Below, one piece after another: positions 26,577 through 35,219 of a stretch of DNA of 64,000 nucleotides (the stretch's first letter is position 1; each line of letters starts with the position of its first letter). Where the stretch lies: the NCBI RefSeq assembly GCF_027257845.1, contig NZ_JAPVOT010000012.1:1-64000 (forward strand). The letters are read 5' to 3'. The DNA is from Alteromonas sp. BMJM2 (GTDB lineage: Bacteria; Pseudomonadota; Gammaproteobacteria; Enterobacterales; Alteromonadaceae). The notes under the pieces are model-generated. The model had not been told where the DNA came from. It ran no database searches and worked only from the letters and a program-made list of their open reading frames with translations. The position numbers and the translations under genes were made by a program.

Positions 26577-27542
26577 TTAAAAGGTATGCTCGTAGCCTGT
26601 AGACTGCTTTGGCGTGTACTTTTCGTCATTTTTAAACAGCGCTAGCTTATCAGTGTGGCCAGTAAGCTGACCAATACACGTTGCCTTCACGTTTGTACTC
26701 GCGATAGAGGTTTCAAGGCTGCCGCGCTGCTCTTCCGATACGGTAAAAATAAGTTCGTAGTCGTCACCTGCAGAAAGCGCATATTCTATGGCTTCATCCT
26801 GTGATACCGCACTTGTAAGTGCTCTGGATAACGGCAGACGATCTACGTGAACATTAGCACCACAGCCAGATGCACTTAGAATATGCTTTAAATCGGAGAT
26901 TACGCCATCAGACACGTCGATACAAGAAGATGCAATACGCCGTATCGCAGTTCCTACCGCAACGCGAGGGGTTGGGAAATAATGTCTGTTTATGAGCACA
27001 TCTTTCGCTTCGCCTGCCACATCTAGCTTACCCTGTAGAATATCTAAACCGGCACCAGCATCGCCCAGAGTACCGGTAACATACACCCAGTCACCGGGCT
27101 TCGCACCACTACGGGTCAGTTCTGAACCTGGAGGGATAAAGCCTTGTGCAGTGATAGTCATGGCCATAGGACCTTTAACCGTATCACCACCAATTAGCTG
27201 TACAGAGTAATATTGGGTAAGCTCGTAAAGGCCAGCAACAAAGTCACTTAGCCATGCTTCCTTAACCTCAGGTAGGGACAGGGACAGGCTGATCCAAGCT
27301 GGCTCTGCACCCATAGCAGCTAAGTCACTCAAGTTAGCTGCTACGGCTTTGTACGCCACCGATTTAGCGGGTGCATCTCGTAAAAAATGAACATCTGCTA
27401 CAAGCGTATCGGTAGTTACTGCGAGTTGCTGATTTTCAGGCACCATAGTAACGGCACAATCGTCACCAATACCAATAACTACGTCTCGTCTTTTATGACC
27501 GCCAGCAGAAAAGTAGCGGCCGATAAGGTCGAATTCTTTCAC
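26577..27542 (-). CDS. thiL: Thiamine-monophosphate kinase
   Basis: Phosphorylates thiamine monophosphate to the cofactor thiamine diphosphate. The 321-residue protein opens with EFDLIGRYF and has the metal/ATP motifs VIGIGDDCAV (about 24-33), NLSDLAAMGAEPAW, GGDTVKGP and IDVSDGVISDLKHIL. The start is GTG at 27542. Fifth position in the nrdR-to-pgpA run; nusB lies 45 bp upstream. Confidence 0.95.
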   Translation of the reverse strand: MKEFDLIGRYFSAGGHKRRDVVIGIGDDCAVTMVPENQQLAVTTDTLVADVHFLRDAPAKSVAYKAVAANLSDLAAMGAEPAWISLSLSLPEVKEAWLSDFVAGLYELTQYYSVQLIGGDTVKGPMAMTITAQGFIPPGSELTRSGAKPGDWVYVTGTLGDAGAGLDILQGKLDVAGEAKDVLINRHYFPTPRVAVGTAIRRIASSCIDVSDGVISDLKHILSASGCGANVHVDRLPLSRALTSAVSQDEAIEYALSAGDDYELIFTVSEEQRGSLETSIASTNVKATCIGQLTGHTDKLALFKNDEKYTPKQSTGYEHTF

Positions 27543-27587
27543 GGTAATTTAGAAACCTTAAGTAACGTCCAGTGTCACTGAAATAGG

Positions 27588-28010
27588 TTAGTCGCGCTCG
27601 TCTTTTCGCAGCGTTTTCACTGCTTTGTCGAGTGCACCATTGATGAATTTGTGGCTGTCTTCAGCGCCGAATGATTTAGCTAGTTCAATAGCTTCATTAA
27701 TGATGACGCGATATGGCACATCGATGCGCTCAGTCAGTTCCAGCGTAGCTATACGAAGAATCGCCTTTTCAATGGCGTCTAACTCTTCTGGCAATCGGCC
27801 AAGGTAAGGCTTAATCGTCGCATCCAAATTACTTGCGTTGTGTGCCACCCCTTTTAGGAGCGCTTGGAAATATGCCATATCCACTTTCTGCATATCATTA
27901 CTGGTAGCTAACGCCAGTTCAATCTGCTGAATATCGTTATGACTCATTTGCCATGAATAAATGCCTTGCAAGGCTAATTCACGGGCTTTACGACGTGCTG
28001 AAACTTTCAC
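27588..28010 (-). CDS. nusB: Transcription antitermination factor NusB
   Basis: Binds boxA RNA with S10 in rRNA antitermination complexes. The 140-residue all-helical protein shows the conserved start [15 protein letters not shown] and the end [19 protein letters not shown] with NGALDK. The start codon is GTG. It lies 12 bp downstream of ribH, the usual gammaproteobacterial arrangement. Confidence 0.96.
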   Translation of the reverse strand: MKVSARRKARELALQGIYSWQMSHNDIQQIELALATSNDMQKVDMAYFQALLKGVAHNASNLDATIKPYLGRLPEELDAIEKAILRIATLELTERIDVPYRVIINEAIELAKSFGAEDSHKFINGALDKAVKTLRKDERD

Positions 28011-28022
28011 TAAATAATTACC

Positions 28023-28496
28023 TTAAAGCTTTTCAACAGCATCGATAACGTTAACCATTTCCAGCGCGCCAAGTGCAGCTTCTGCACCTTTGTTGCCCGC
28101 TTTGGTTCCTGAACGTTCGATAGCCTGTTCAATTGAATCTGTTGTGATAACGCCAAATGACAAAGGTATGCCGTATTCTAACGACACTTGCGCTAAACCT
28201 TTATTACACTCACCCGCTACAAAATCGAAGTGCGGTGTACCGCCACGAATAACTGCGCCAAGTGCAATGATGCCGTCAAATGACTTTTTCTCGGCAAGTT
28301 TTTTAGCCACGATAGGTAGCTCATAGGCACCCGGAACACGTACTACAGTGATGTCGTCTCCACTTACTTCGCCATGACGCTCTAGCGTATCAAGCGCGCC
28401 TTCTAATAGGCTTTCAACAACAAAGCTGTTGAAGCGTGAAACAACAATAGCGAATTTTTTACCCGTAGCGCGGATGTTACCTTCAATTACTTGCAT
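28023..28496 (-). CDS. ribH: 6,7-dimethyl-8-ribityllumazine synthase
   Basis: Penultimate step of riboflavin synthesis: condenses the DHBP product with the aminopyrimidine to form lumazine. The 157-residue protein has VSRFNSFV, the substrate loop RVPGAYELP, and the catalytic [17 protein letters not shown] with its His. An AGGAA ribosome binding site precedes the ATG. A 277-bp gap with a hairpin and a tandem-repeat array separates it from ribBX, so ribH-nusB-thiL-pgpA may have its own promoter. Confidence 0.96.
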   Translation of the reverse strand: MQVIEGNIRATGKKFAIVVSRFNSFVVESLLEGALDTLERHGEVSGDDITVVRVPGAYELPIVAKKLAEKKSFDGIIALGAVIRGGTPHFDFVAGECNKGLAQVSLEYGIPLSFGVITTDSIEQAIERSGTKAGNKGAEAALGALEMVNVIDAVEKL

Positions 28497-28600
28497 GTTT
28501 TCATTCCTCGAGAAAAAGCGGCGCGAAGTATACCATAATTACGCCTAAACTGAATCGATTGTTTTTTTACCCAACGACTTTGTTCGCCGCAGCGCAGAAT

Positions 28601-28656
28601 CGTTGAAACTAGGTCGTTGAAACTAGGTCGTTGAAACTAGGTCTTTGAAACCTGGG
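28601..28656. repeat. Tandem repeat, 14-bp unit CGTTGAAACTAGGT, 3 perfect copies plus 1 degenerate
   Basis: Perfect 14-bp units start at 28601, 28615 and 28629; a fourth degenerate unit (CTTTGAAACCTGGG) is at 28643-28656. The array is non-coding, between ribH and ribBX, and ends 8 bp before the hairpin at 28664. Confidence 0.9.
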
Positions 28657-28663
28657 TAAATAG

Positions 28664-28693
28664 ACAAAAAGTGCGCATCAGCACACTTTTTGT
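28664..28693 (-). terminator. Probable intrinsic terminator after ribBX
   Basis: ACAAAAAGTG (28664-28673) pairs with CACTTTTTGT (28684-28693) around a 10-base loop that can itself fold further. On the minus strand the 3-prime arm contains five T residues, but there is no long unpaired T-tract, so efficiency is uncertain. It lies 81 bp past the ribBX stop. Confidence 0.6.
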
Positions 28694-28773
28694 TTCTTAT
28701 ATAACGGTCATGTCGCCAACGTGTTTATGTAATAATTAAAATTAAAAAAACACGTAATTTCTACAATGACCTG

Positions 28774-29874
28774 TTAGTCGTGAACGTATTCTACAACTTC
28801 CAAACCATACCCCGATAGAGCATGGTACTTTATGGGTTTACTCAATAAACGCATCTTATGTACGCCCATCGATGCCAATATTTGACTGCCCACACCAATT
28901 GTGCGCGAAGAGCCCTGCCAATCAGCACCGGCTGGCTGCTCGCCTCTATCTTCAGCAGCGAAACGTCGAACTTGGTTTTCTATTTGTTCATCTTTACCAA
29001 GGAGAACCAACACGCCGCCCTCGTCTGCAATTTTTTTCATCCCTTGAGATAGCGTCATTGAGCGGTTAATACCCCTTGTAGACCCAAGCAGATCACTAAA
29101 GGTATTGTGCAGATGAACACGCACCAAGGTTGGTGATGTTTCAGATATCTCACCTTTCTTAAGAGCGTAATGGAGTTGGTTGTCGATACTGTCTTTAAAT
29201 GTATGCAGTTCAAAATCGCCGTACTCAGTAGGAATATTGCACTGGGCCACTTTCTCAATGGTCGTCTCATTCAAGTTTCGGTACTCGATAAGATCGGCAA
29301 TGGTGCCAATTTTCAAATCGTGCTTCGCTGCAAACGTTTCTAGCTCTGGTCGACGCGCCATTGTGCCGTCTTCATTCAGAATTTCAACGATAACACCTGC
29401 AGGCTCAAGTCCAGCCAAACGAGGCAAGTCGACGCCCGCCTCAGTGTGACCTGCACGATTTAACACACCACCCTCTTTAGCGATAAGCGGGAAAATATGC
29501 CCTGGCTGAACAATATCCGTCGCCTTAGCATCTTTGCCAACTGCAGCCCTAATTGTTGTTGCCCGGTCTGCCGCTGAAATACCAGTAGTAACGCCAGTAG
29601 CCGCTTCTATAGAGACAGTGAAATTAGTAGAAAACTGAGCTTCGTTTTTGTCTACCATAAGAGGAAGATTCAGTCGGCGACAGCGGTCCGGCGTCATAGG
29701 AAGACAAACAAGGCCTCTTGCATGCGTAACCATAAAATTTATGGCTTCTGGCGTTACATGTTCTGCCGCCATAATAAGATCGCCTTCATTTTCGCGGTCT
29801 TCATCATCCATCAAGATAACCATCTTACCCTGACGGATATCTTCTATTATTTCTTCTGATGTATTAAATGCCAT
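28774..29874 (-). CDS. ribB: 3,4-dihydroxy-2-butanone-4-phosphate synthase with degenerate GTP cyclohydrolase II domain (RibBX)
   Basis: The N-terminal domain (1-200) makes dihydroxybutanone phosphate from ribulose 5-phosphate for riboflavin synthesis. Its active site is intact: [10 protein letters not shown] (23-32), [11 protein letters not shown] (140-150). The C-terminal domain (about 205-366) has the GTP cyclohydrolase II fold, but the zinc site is gone. The family's GECLTGD...RCDCG segment is here [13 protein letters not shown] (256-268), with none of the three cysteines. The second half should therefore not hydrolyse GTP, and automated bifunctional RibBA labels would be misleading. Such RibBX hybrids are known in other gammaproteobacteria. 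A true ribA must lie elsewhere. Third in ribD-ribE-ribBX. Confidence 0.9.
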   Translation of the reverse strand: MAFNTSEEIIEDIRQGKMVILMDDEDRENEGDLIMAAEHVTPEAINFMVTHARGLVCLPMTPDRCRRLNLPLMVDKNEAQFSTNFTVSIEAATGVTTGISAADRATTIRAAVGKDAKATDIVQPGHIFPLIAKEGGVLNRAGHTEAGVDLPRLAGLEPAGVIVEILNEDGTMARRPELETFAAKHDLKIGTIADLIEYRNLNETTIEKVAQCNIPTEYGDFELHTFKDSIDNQLHYALKKGEISETSPTLVRVHLHNTFSDLLGSTRGINRSMTLSQGMKKIADEGGVLVLLGKDEQIENQVRRFAAEDRGEQPAGADWQGSSRTIGVGSQILASMGVHKMRLLSKPIKYHALSGYGLEVVEYVHD

Positions 29875-29894
29875 GTTTTACACTTCTTGTAGGG

Positions 29895-30557
29895 TTATTT
29901 TTTTAAAAATCCGTTCTCGGCTAAAAACGCCATATCAATGCCTTTCTTAGTAGGCTCAGCGGCTTTATTGCCTAGCATCAGGCGCTCTAGGTATCTGGCG
30001 ATTACATCAACTTCCAAGTTAACTTCAGTACCAACCTTATAAGTGCCTAACACCGTTTCTTTCAATGTGTGGGGAATTATCCACAGCATAAACTCTGCAC
30101 CATTGACTTCGTTCACCGTCAAACTCACACCATCTACGGTAATACTACCTTTATGCGCAATATACTTAGCGATAGCGTCGGGCGCTTTTACCCAGATTTC
30201 AACGTAATCAGTGTGCTTAATGATTTGACTCACTTCACCTACACCATCAACGTGACCAGAAACAATGTGACCGCCGAAGCGATCTGTAGGACGCATTGCC
30301 TTTTCTAAGTTTACGGTAGAGCCTGCCCGGTAATGCTTAAACCCAGTCAGTTTTATGGTTTCAGTAGATACATCTGCGCAATAGTAGTCATCGCCAAAGT
30401 CAGTTACTGTCAAGCATACACCATTTGTGGCAATACTATCGCCAAGGGCTACATCAGACATATCCAGATGCTTAGATGATACCGTTAAACGTATATCTTT
30501 ACCCCGGTTATCTAGCTTTTGAATTGTGCCTAGTGCCTGAATAATACCAGTAAACAT
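29895..30557 (-). CDS. ribE: Riboflavin synthase, alpha chain
   Basis: Dismutates two lumazines to riboflavin. The 220-residue protein has the two lumazine-binding repeats: MFTGIIQALGTI with SIATNGVCLTV, and GGHIVSGHVDGVGEV with GSITVDGVSLTV. Cys/His positions near the start of each repeat are kept. It lies 20 bp after ribD and 20 bp before ribBX, so all three are one operon. Confidence 0.96.
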   Translation of the reverse strand: MFTGIIQALGTIQKLDNRGKDIRLTVSSKHLDMSDVALGDSIATNGVCLTVTDFGDDYYCADVSTETIKLTGFKHYRAGSTVNLEKAMRPTDRFGGHIVSGHVDGVGEVSQIIKHTDYVEIWVKAPDAIAKYIAHKGSITVDGVSLTVNEVNGAEFMLWIIPHTLKETVLGTYKVGTEVNLEVDVIARYLERLMLGNKAAEPTKKGIDMAFLAENGFLKK

Positions 30558-30577
30558 AGCTGTCCTCGTTGCCGCGC

Positions 30578-31717
30578 TTAACTGCGCGAACTAGTAGTGT
30601 CTGGGCGGTACGTAAGTTTAATATCGTTACCAACCTGACGATTTTCAATAAGAGAGAGCGAAATAGATTGCTCAATGGCGGTAAAACAAGGCAAAGTCAC
30701 CATGCTTCTTCCTTTGTTACCAAGCAAAATCGGCGCTTGATAACAAATTAATTCATCCACCAGCCCAGCATTAAGAAGCGCACCAGCAAGACCTGGTCCG
30801 GCTTCCACCCATACTTCATTGTACTGCTTATCACCTAAAGCCTGCATTAGCGCGTGCAAATCAACTTGCCCCTGACTTTCCTTGAGCGAAAGATAATGCA
30901 ATGCATCGGTATCAACGTGAGTTTCGCATGTAGCAATGAGCGTTGTGTGACCATCGTTCAAGCATTGATATTCGCCATTGATTATACCCTTACTGTCAAC
31001 AACAACACGAGCAGGCTGCCTGATTTCGTCCAGCGGATAGTCACTCAATTGCGCCTCAGATGGCCTAACCAGTAAACTAGGATCATCAGCTAAGACAGTG
31101 CCAGAACCTGTGAGCACGCAGCAGCTTTGTGCGCGATAACGCTGAACATCACGTCTAGCCTGAGGCCCCGTAATCCATTGACTCACGCCGTTTTCTAGCG
31201 CGATTTTTCCGTCTAAACTAATGCCTAATTTCAGCCTTAAAAATGGTGTTCCTGTGAGCATTCGCTTCACAAAACCTGGGTTTAGTGCAGCGGCCTCTGC
31301 AGCCATTACATCACTCACCACTTCTATGCCTGCTTCCTGCAGTTTGCGAATACCATTGCCACTTACATTAGGATTGGGATCTGTCATCGCAATCACTACC
31401 CTTGCAACGTTTGCATTGATAAGCGCTTCAGCACAGGGAGGAGTACGACCATAGTGACTGCAAGGTTCAAGAGTGACGTAGGCAGTGGCGGCTGATAGCG
31501 ATCTTTCGTGTGACTGTCGAGCTTGGTGTAGCGCGTGAACTTCGGCGTGGGGAGTGCCAGCTTTTACGTGATACCCTTGGCCAATACAGTGGTTGTGTTC
31601 ATCGACAATAACGCAACCGACTCTCGGGTTAGGCGACGTGGTGTAACGGCCTTTTTTTGCAAGTTTGATGGCTTTGGCCATCCAATAATAATCAGATTTA
31701 ACGGTGTTTTGCTGCAC
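30578..31717 (-). CDS. ribD: Bifunctional diaminohydroxyphosphoribosylaminopyrimidine deaminase / reductase RibD
   Basis: Carries out deamination then side-chain reduction of the pyrimidine intermediate of riboflavin synthesis. The N-terminal deaminase (1-145) has the zinc motif HAEVHAL and PCSHYGRTPPC. The reductase (from about 148) has LKLGISLDGKIA, QWITGP and EAGPGLAGALLN. The start is GTG at 31717, preceded by AGGAC. nrdR lies 14 bp upstream, the standard order. 379 residues, normal. Confidence 0.95.
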   Translation of the reverse strand: MQQNTVKSDYYWMAKAIKLAKKGRYTTSPNPRVGCVIVDEHNHCIGQGYHVKAGTPHAEVHALHQARQSHERSLSAATAYVTLEPCSHYGRTPPCAEALINANVARVVIAMTDPNPNVSGNGIRKLQEAGIEVVSDVMAAEAAALNPGFVKRMLTGTPFLRLKLGISLDGKIALENGVSQWITGPQARRDVQRYRAQSCCVLTGSGTVLADDPSLLVRPSEAQLSDYPLDEIRQPARVVVDSKGIINGEYQCLNDGHTTLIATCETHVDTDALHYLSLKESQGQVDLHALMQALGDKQYNEVWVEAGPGLAGALLNAGLVDELICYQAPILLGNKGRSMVTLPCFTAIEQSISLSLIENRQVGNDIKLTYRPDTTSSRS

Positions 31718-31731
31718 GTGGTGTCCTGTGG

Positions 31732-32181
31732 TCAGTCTCCAAGCCTCGCAATTTCCTCACCAAATTCTCTTATATCTTCAAAGGATCGATAAACGGAGGC
31801 AAAGCGCACGTAGGCAACTTTGTCTAATTCCTTCAATGCTTTCATAATGAGAGTGCCAAGGAATTCGCTTTCAACCTCTCTTTCGCCGGTCGCACGAAGT
31901 TCGGATTTGAGGGATATTATACATTGTTCAACTTTTTCTGTGCTTACTGGGCGCTTTTCTAGCGCTCGCTGCAGCCCAGCTCGTAGCTTGTCTTCGTTGA
32001 ACGGTTCGCGGGAGCCGTCTCGCTTTATAACACGAGGCATTACTAATTCAGCCCCCTCAAACGTAGTAAAACGTTCGTGGCACTGAGCACATTCTCTACG
32101 TCTTCGTACCTGATACCCTTCTGCAACTAAGCGAGAATCAATAACTTTCGTTTCTTGCGCTGAACAAAAAGGGCAAAACAT
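31732..32181 (-). CDS. nrdR: Transcriptional repressor NrdR
   Basis: Zinc-finger, ATP-cone repressor of ribonucleotide reductase operons, sensing dNTP/ATP. The zinc ribbon uses CPFC (3-6) and CAQC (about 31-34), with VIDSR and RRRREC between. The ATP cone follows ([20 protein letters not shown]). Its 149-residue length is exactly typical. First gene of the nrdR-ribD-ribE-ribBX unit. Confidence 0.96.
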   Translation of the reverse strand: MFCPFCSAQETKVIDSRLVAEGYQVRRRRECAQCHERFTTFEGAELVMPRVIKRDGSREPFNEDKLRAGLQRALEKRPVSTEKVEQCIISLKSELRATGEREVESEFLGTLIMKALKELDKVAYVRFASVYRSFEDIREFGEEIARLGD

Positions 32182-32280
32182 AGAATATCCTTTATAATTG
32201 CGTACTTAGGCTGATGTAAATTGCAGAGATGCAAGAGTGCATTAGTACCAAAGTACGCAATAAAAGACAAACCTATTTAC

Positions 32281-33537
32281 TTACGAGTAAACAGGGAACT
32301 TTGAGCATAGTTCGACTACTTCACCTTGCACGCGCTTGATGACAGACTCATCGCCCATGTTGTCAAGTACGTCACAAATCCAAGTAGCAACTTGCTGGGC
32401 TTGTTCTTCTTTAAACCCTCTGCGAGTGATTGCAGGGCTGCCAATGCGAAGGCCACTCGTTACAAACGGTGAACGCGGGTCGTTAGGCACTGAGTTTTTG
32501 TTAACAGTAATGTTAGCTGAGCCTAATGCAGCGTCAGCGTCTTTACCAGTGATGTCTTTATCGATTAAATCAAGAAGGAACAAGTGGTTATCTGTGCCAC
32601 CAGAGACGATGTTGTAACCGCGCTCTTGCATCACTTTAACCATTGCTTTCGCATTTGCCACTACTTGCTGCTGGTACACTTTAAATTCAGGCTCTAGCGC
32701 TTCTTTAAAGGCAACTGCTTTGGCGGCAATAACGTGACATAGCGGGCCACCTTGGTTGCCTGGGAAGACTGAGCTATTGAATTTCTTGTATAGCGTTTCG
32801 TCGCCACATGACGAAAGAATAAGACCACTGCGGGGACCTGCCAATGTTTTATGAGTCGTTGTGGTAACAACGTGAGCATGTGGAAGTGGGTTCGGATAAA
32901 CGCCAGCGGCAACTAATCCAGCAACGTGAGCCATATCCACGAGCAAGTAGGCGCCAACACTGTCTGCAATTTCGCGGAATTTAGCCCAATCAACAACGCC
33001 TGAGTAGGCTGAGAAACCGCCAATGATCATCTTTGGTTTGTGCTCTTTCGCTAGCGCTTCAACTTGCGCGTAGTCGATTTCACCCGTTTCTTTGTTAAGC
33101 CCATACTGCACCGCGTTATATGTTTTGCCTGAAAAGTTAACGTGAGAACCGTGGGTAAGGTGACCGCCTTCAGACAAGCTCATGCCCAATACGGTATCGC
33201 CTGCATCAAGCAGCGCCATGAAAACAGCTGTGTTCGCCTGTGAGCCAGCATGAGGCTGAACGTTAGCGTATTCAGCACCAAACAGTTGCTTCGCTCTATC
33301 GATAGCAAGTTGTTCTACAACGTCAACATGCTCACAACCGCCGTAGTAGCGCTTGCCAGGATAACCCTCAGCATATTTATTGGTCAATTGAGAACCCTGA
33401 GCTTCCATCACACGTGGACTACAGTAGTTTTCAGAGGCTATCAGCTCAATGTGATGTTCTTGACGCTGAACTTCATTGGCCATTGCTGTGGCTAATTCTG
33501 GATCAAAGTCAGCTATGTTCATTTCGCGAGAAAACAT
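32281..33537 (-). CDS. glyA: Serine hydroxymethyltransferase
   Basis: PLP enzyme converting serine and tetrahydrofolate to glycine and methylene-THF, the main one-carbon source. The 418-residue protein starts [12 protein letters not shown], close to E. coli GlyA. It has the PLP lysine in [14 protein letters not shown], plus LIASENYCS and [21 protein letters not shown] before the ATG is a strong ribosome binding site. Monocistronic; upstream of nrdR by 99 bp, as in many gammaproteobacteria. Confidence 0.97.
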   Translation of the reverse strand: MFSREMNIADFDPELATAMANEVQRQEHHIELIASENYCSPRVMEAQGSQLTNKYAEGYPGKRYYGGCEHVDVVEQLAIDRAKQLFGAEYANVQPHAGSQANTAVFMALLDAGDTVLGMSLSEGGHLTHGSHVNFSGKTYNAVQYGLNKETGEIDYAQVEALAKEHKPKMIIGGFSAYSGVVDWAKFREIADSVGAYLLVDMAHVAGLVAAGVYPNPLPHAHVVTTTTHKTLAGPRSGLILSSCGDETLYKKFNSSVFPGNQGGPLCHVIAAKAVAFKEALEPEFKVYQQQVVANAKAMVKVMQERGYNIVSGGTDNHLFLLDLIDKDITGKDADAALGSANITVNKNSVPNDPRSPFVTSGLRIGSPAITRRGFKEEQAQQVATWICDVLDNMGDESVIKRVQGEVVELCSKFPVYS

Positions 33538-33736
33538 GGGGGCTCCTTAACTGCGATTATTTATGGCACGGTAAACAATGTTGCGCAAAAAGTGCAATCC
33601 TCAACCAAATGAGTCTTGCTCAGACAGCATAATTTTGGAGCCATATTCTAGTCATTTTCGATCACTTGTATACCGCTTTATGGCGAAATTAATTTAAATG
33701 ACCTAGGTTTAACGTAAATCCTTGGCTACAAGCACA

Positions 33737-34765
33737 TCAGACCTGTTTTTCTAGCGCTTTTACACGGTCAAACAGGCTCCCTATCTTCTGAAGTCTTACG
33801 GTGTTTTTACGCCATTCAAGATTGGTTTGGGCAGGCTGGCCTGAAGAATAAACCCCAGGGGAAGTAATATCTTGCACCACCATTGTGAACCCAGTAATTT
33901 GCACATTATCACAGATGCTTATATGGCCATTTACTCCACAGCCACCCGCTATAATAACGTGCTTACCGATGTTGCAACTTCCTGCAATACCTGTTGAGCC
34001 ACAGATGCAAGAATGATCGCCAATGATACAGTTATGGCCAATTTGCACCTGATTATCAACAATTACGTTATCACCAATTATTGTGTCGTCAAGGGCACCG
34101 CGGTCAATACTGGTGCTTGCTCCAATTTGACTGTCGTCGCCTATGCGCACCGAACCCAACTGAGGAATAGGTAACCATACGCCTTTATCATTGGCATAAC
34201 CGAAGCCCGATGATCCAATCACAGTTTGGCTGTGAATAGTCACTCGCTTTCCTATTACCACATCATGGTAAATTGTCACATTAGGGTAAAGCGTACTCCC
34301 TTGGCCTATGTGAGTGCCCTTACGTATTACACTGTTGGCACCAATACTCACGCCGTCACCGAGTACAACATTATCCTCGATAATCACGTTCTCGCCTAAA
34401 GAGACACCGCTACCAAGTCGAGCGGAAGACGCAATAATGGCGCTTTGAGCAATGTTTGATGCTACCGCTGGCGTGGTGTCAAAGAGCTGAGCAATAAGCG
34501 CAAAGGCGACATGAGGATTGTCTACAATAAGTGCAGCACACTTTACATCGTCTTTTACCTTATCGTGCACTATTACTGCACCAGCGTGTGTTTCTGCCAA
34601 CTGGGACTTGTATTTAGGGTTGGTCAAAAATGAAATCTGATGACTTTTGGCGCCTGCTAAAGTGGCAACCGAGGAAATAGGCGTAGTGCTATCTCCTTGC
34701 ACAACCCCATCAACATGGCGGGCAAGCTCGGCTAAACTATAAGTACCTTTATCAATGGCTGTCAT
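33737..34765 (-). CDS. lpxD: UDP-3-O-(3-hydroxyacyl)glucosamine N-acyltransferase, LpxD family
   Basis: Third step of lipid A synthesis: adds an N-linked hydroxyacyl chain from ACP. The N-terminal LpxD uridine-binding domain (about 8-105; ISFLTNPKY) precedes a left-handed beta-helix of hexapeptide repeats (about 108-300). The catalytic His is probably H244 in QIGHNCIIGD, and the C-terminal helix ends DRVKALEKQV as in E. coli. 342 residues, normal. Unusually it stands alone between glyA and ettA rather than in bamA-skp-lpxD-fabZ-lpxA, so it may be a second copy. Confidence 0.9.
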   Translation of the reverse strand: MTAIDKGTYSLAELARHVDGVVQGDSTTPISSVATLAGAKSHQISFLTNPKYKSQLAETHAGAVIVHDKVKDDVKCAALIVDNPHVAFALIAQLFDTTPAVASNIAQSAIIASSARLGSGVSLGENVIIEDNVVLGDGVSIGANSVIRKGTHIGQGSTLYPNVTIYHDVVIGKRVTIHSQTVIGSSGFGYANDKGVWLPIPQLGSVRIGDDSQIGASTSIDRGALDDTIIGDNVIVDNQVQIGHNCIIGDHSCICGSTGIAGSCNIGKHVIIAGGCGVNGHISICDNVQITGFTMVVQDITSPGVYSSGQPAQTNLEWRKNTVRLQKIGSLFDRVKALEKQV

Positions 34766-35219
34766 ACACTTAATTACCTGTTAACAATTTCATAGTGAGA
34801 TGCACACTATGAAAGATGAGTGACTAGCTTTCTTTCAATTCAAAAGCCTTGCCCACGAATTTTGTACGCTCTTTTATATGGGCTAATGTTTACGCTTTTT
34901 GCACATACTTTTGTTCGAGTATCATTTACGTATCGTTCTTTGATGCGTCGCTCACTACGAAGGTCTTATCTAAAAAACATTTGAGTTATTAGAGCCCTAG
35001 TAAGCTTTTTCAAATCTGCTGCTAAGTTTACCCTAAATAAAGGGGCGCTCCGATTCAATTTTCTCTACTTTTAACCTGAACGCCTAAAAAAGCATCAAGC
35101 GCTTACTTCCATGGCGTTACAGACTAGCGCACGCTATAGTGTTGCGAGTACACTATTACCCAATTTATCACCAAATTATAATCAACTGATTATTCACCGC
35201 GTTTAAGCGAGGTTAGAGC
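34766..35219. other. Divergent intergenic region lpxD / ettA
   Basis: A 454-bp gap with no convincing gene on either strand. It contains only short imperfect palindromes, such as TAATCA-ACT-TGATTA-like bases near 35180. Promoters for lpxD (minus) and ettA (plus) must lie here, but I cannot place them with confidence. Confidence 0.4.

Noticed and set aside
28601..28656. CRISPR-like array
   Set aside because: Units are 14 bp and directly adjacent with no spacers, and no cas gene is nearby, so this is a simple tandem repeat.
28497..28773. Possible FMN riboswitch before ribH or in the ribBX region
   Set aside because: The conserved RFN blocks (such as the AGGGGCAGGG-type stretch) are not visible; the gap holds only a tandem repeat and a hairpin. 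No FMN element was seen before ribD, ribE or ribBX either.
33538..33736. Riboswitch or leader peptide upstream of glyA
   Set aside because: No glycine-riboswitch-like core or paired structure is visible; only a strong Shine-Dalgarno near the start.
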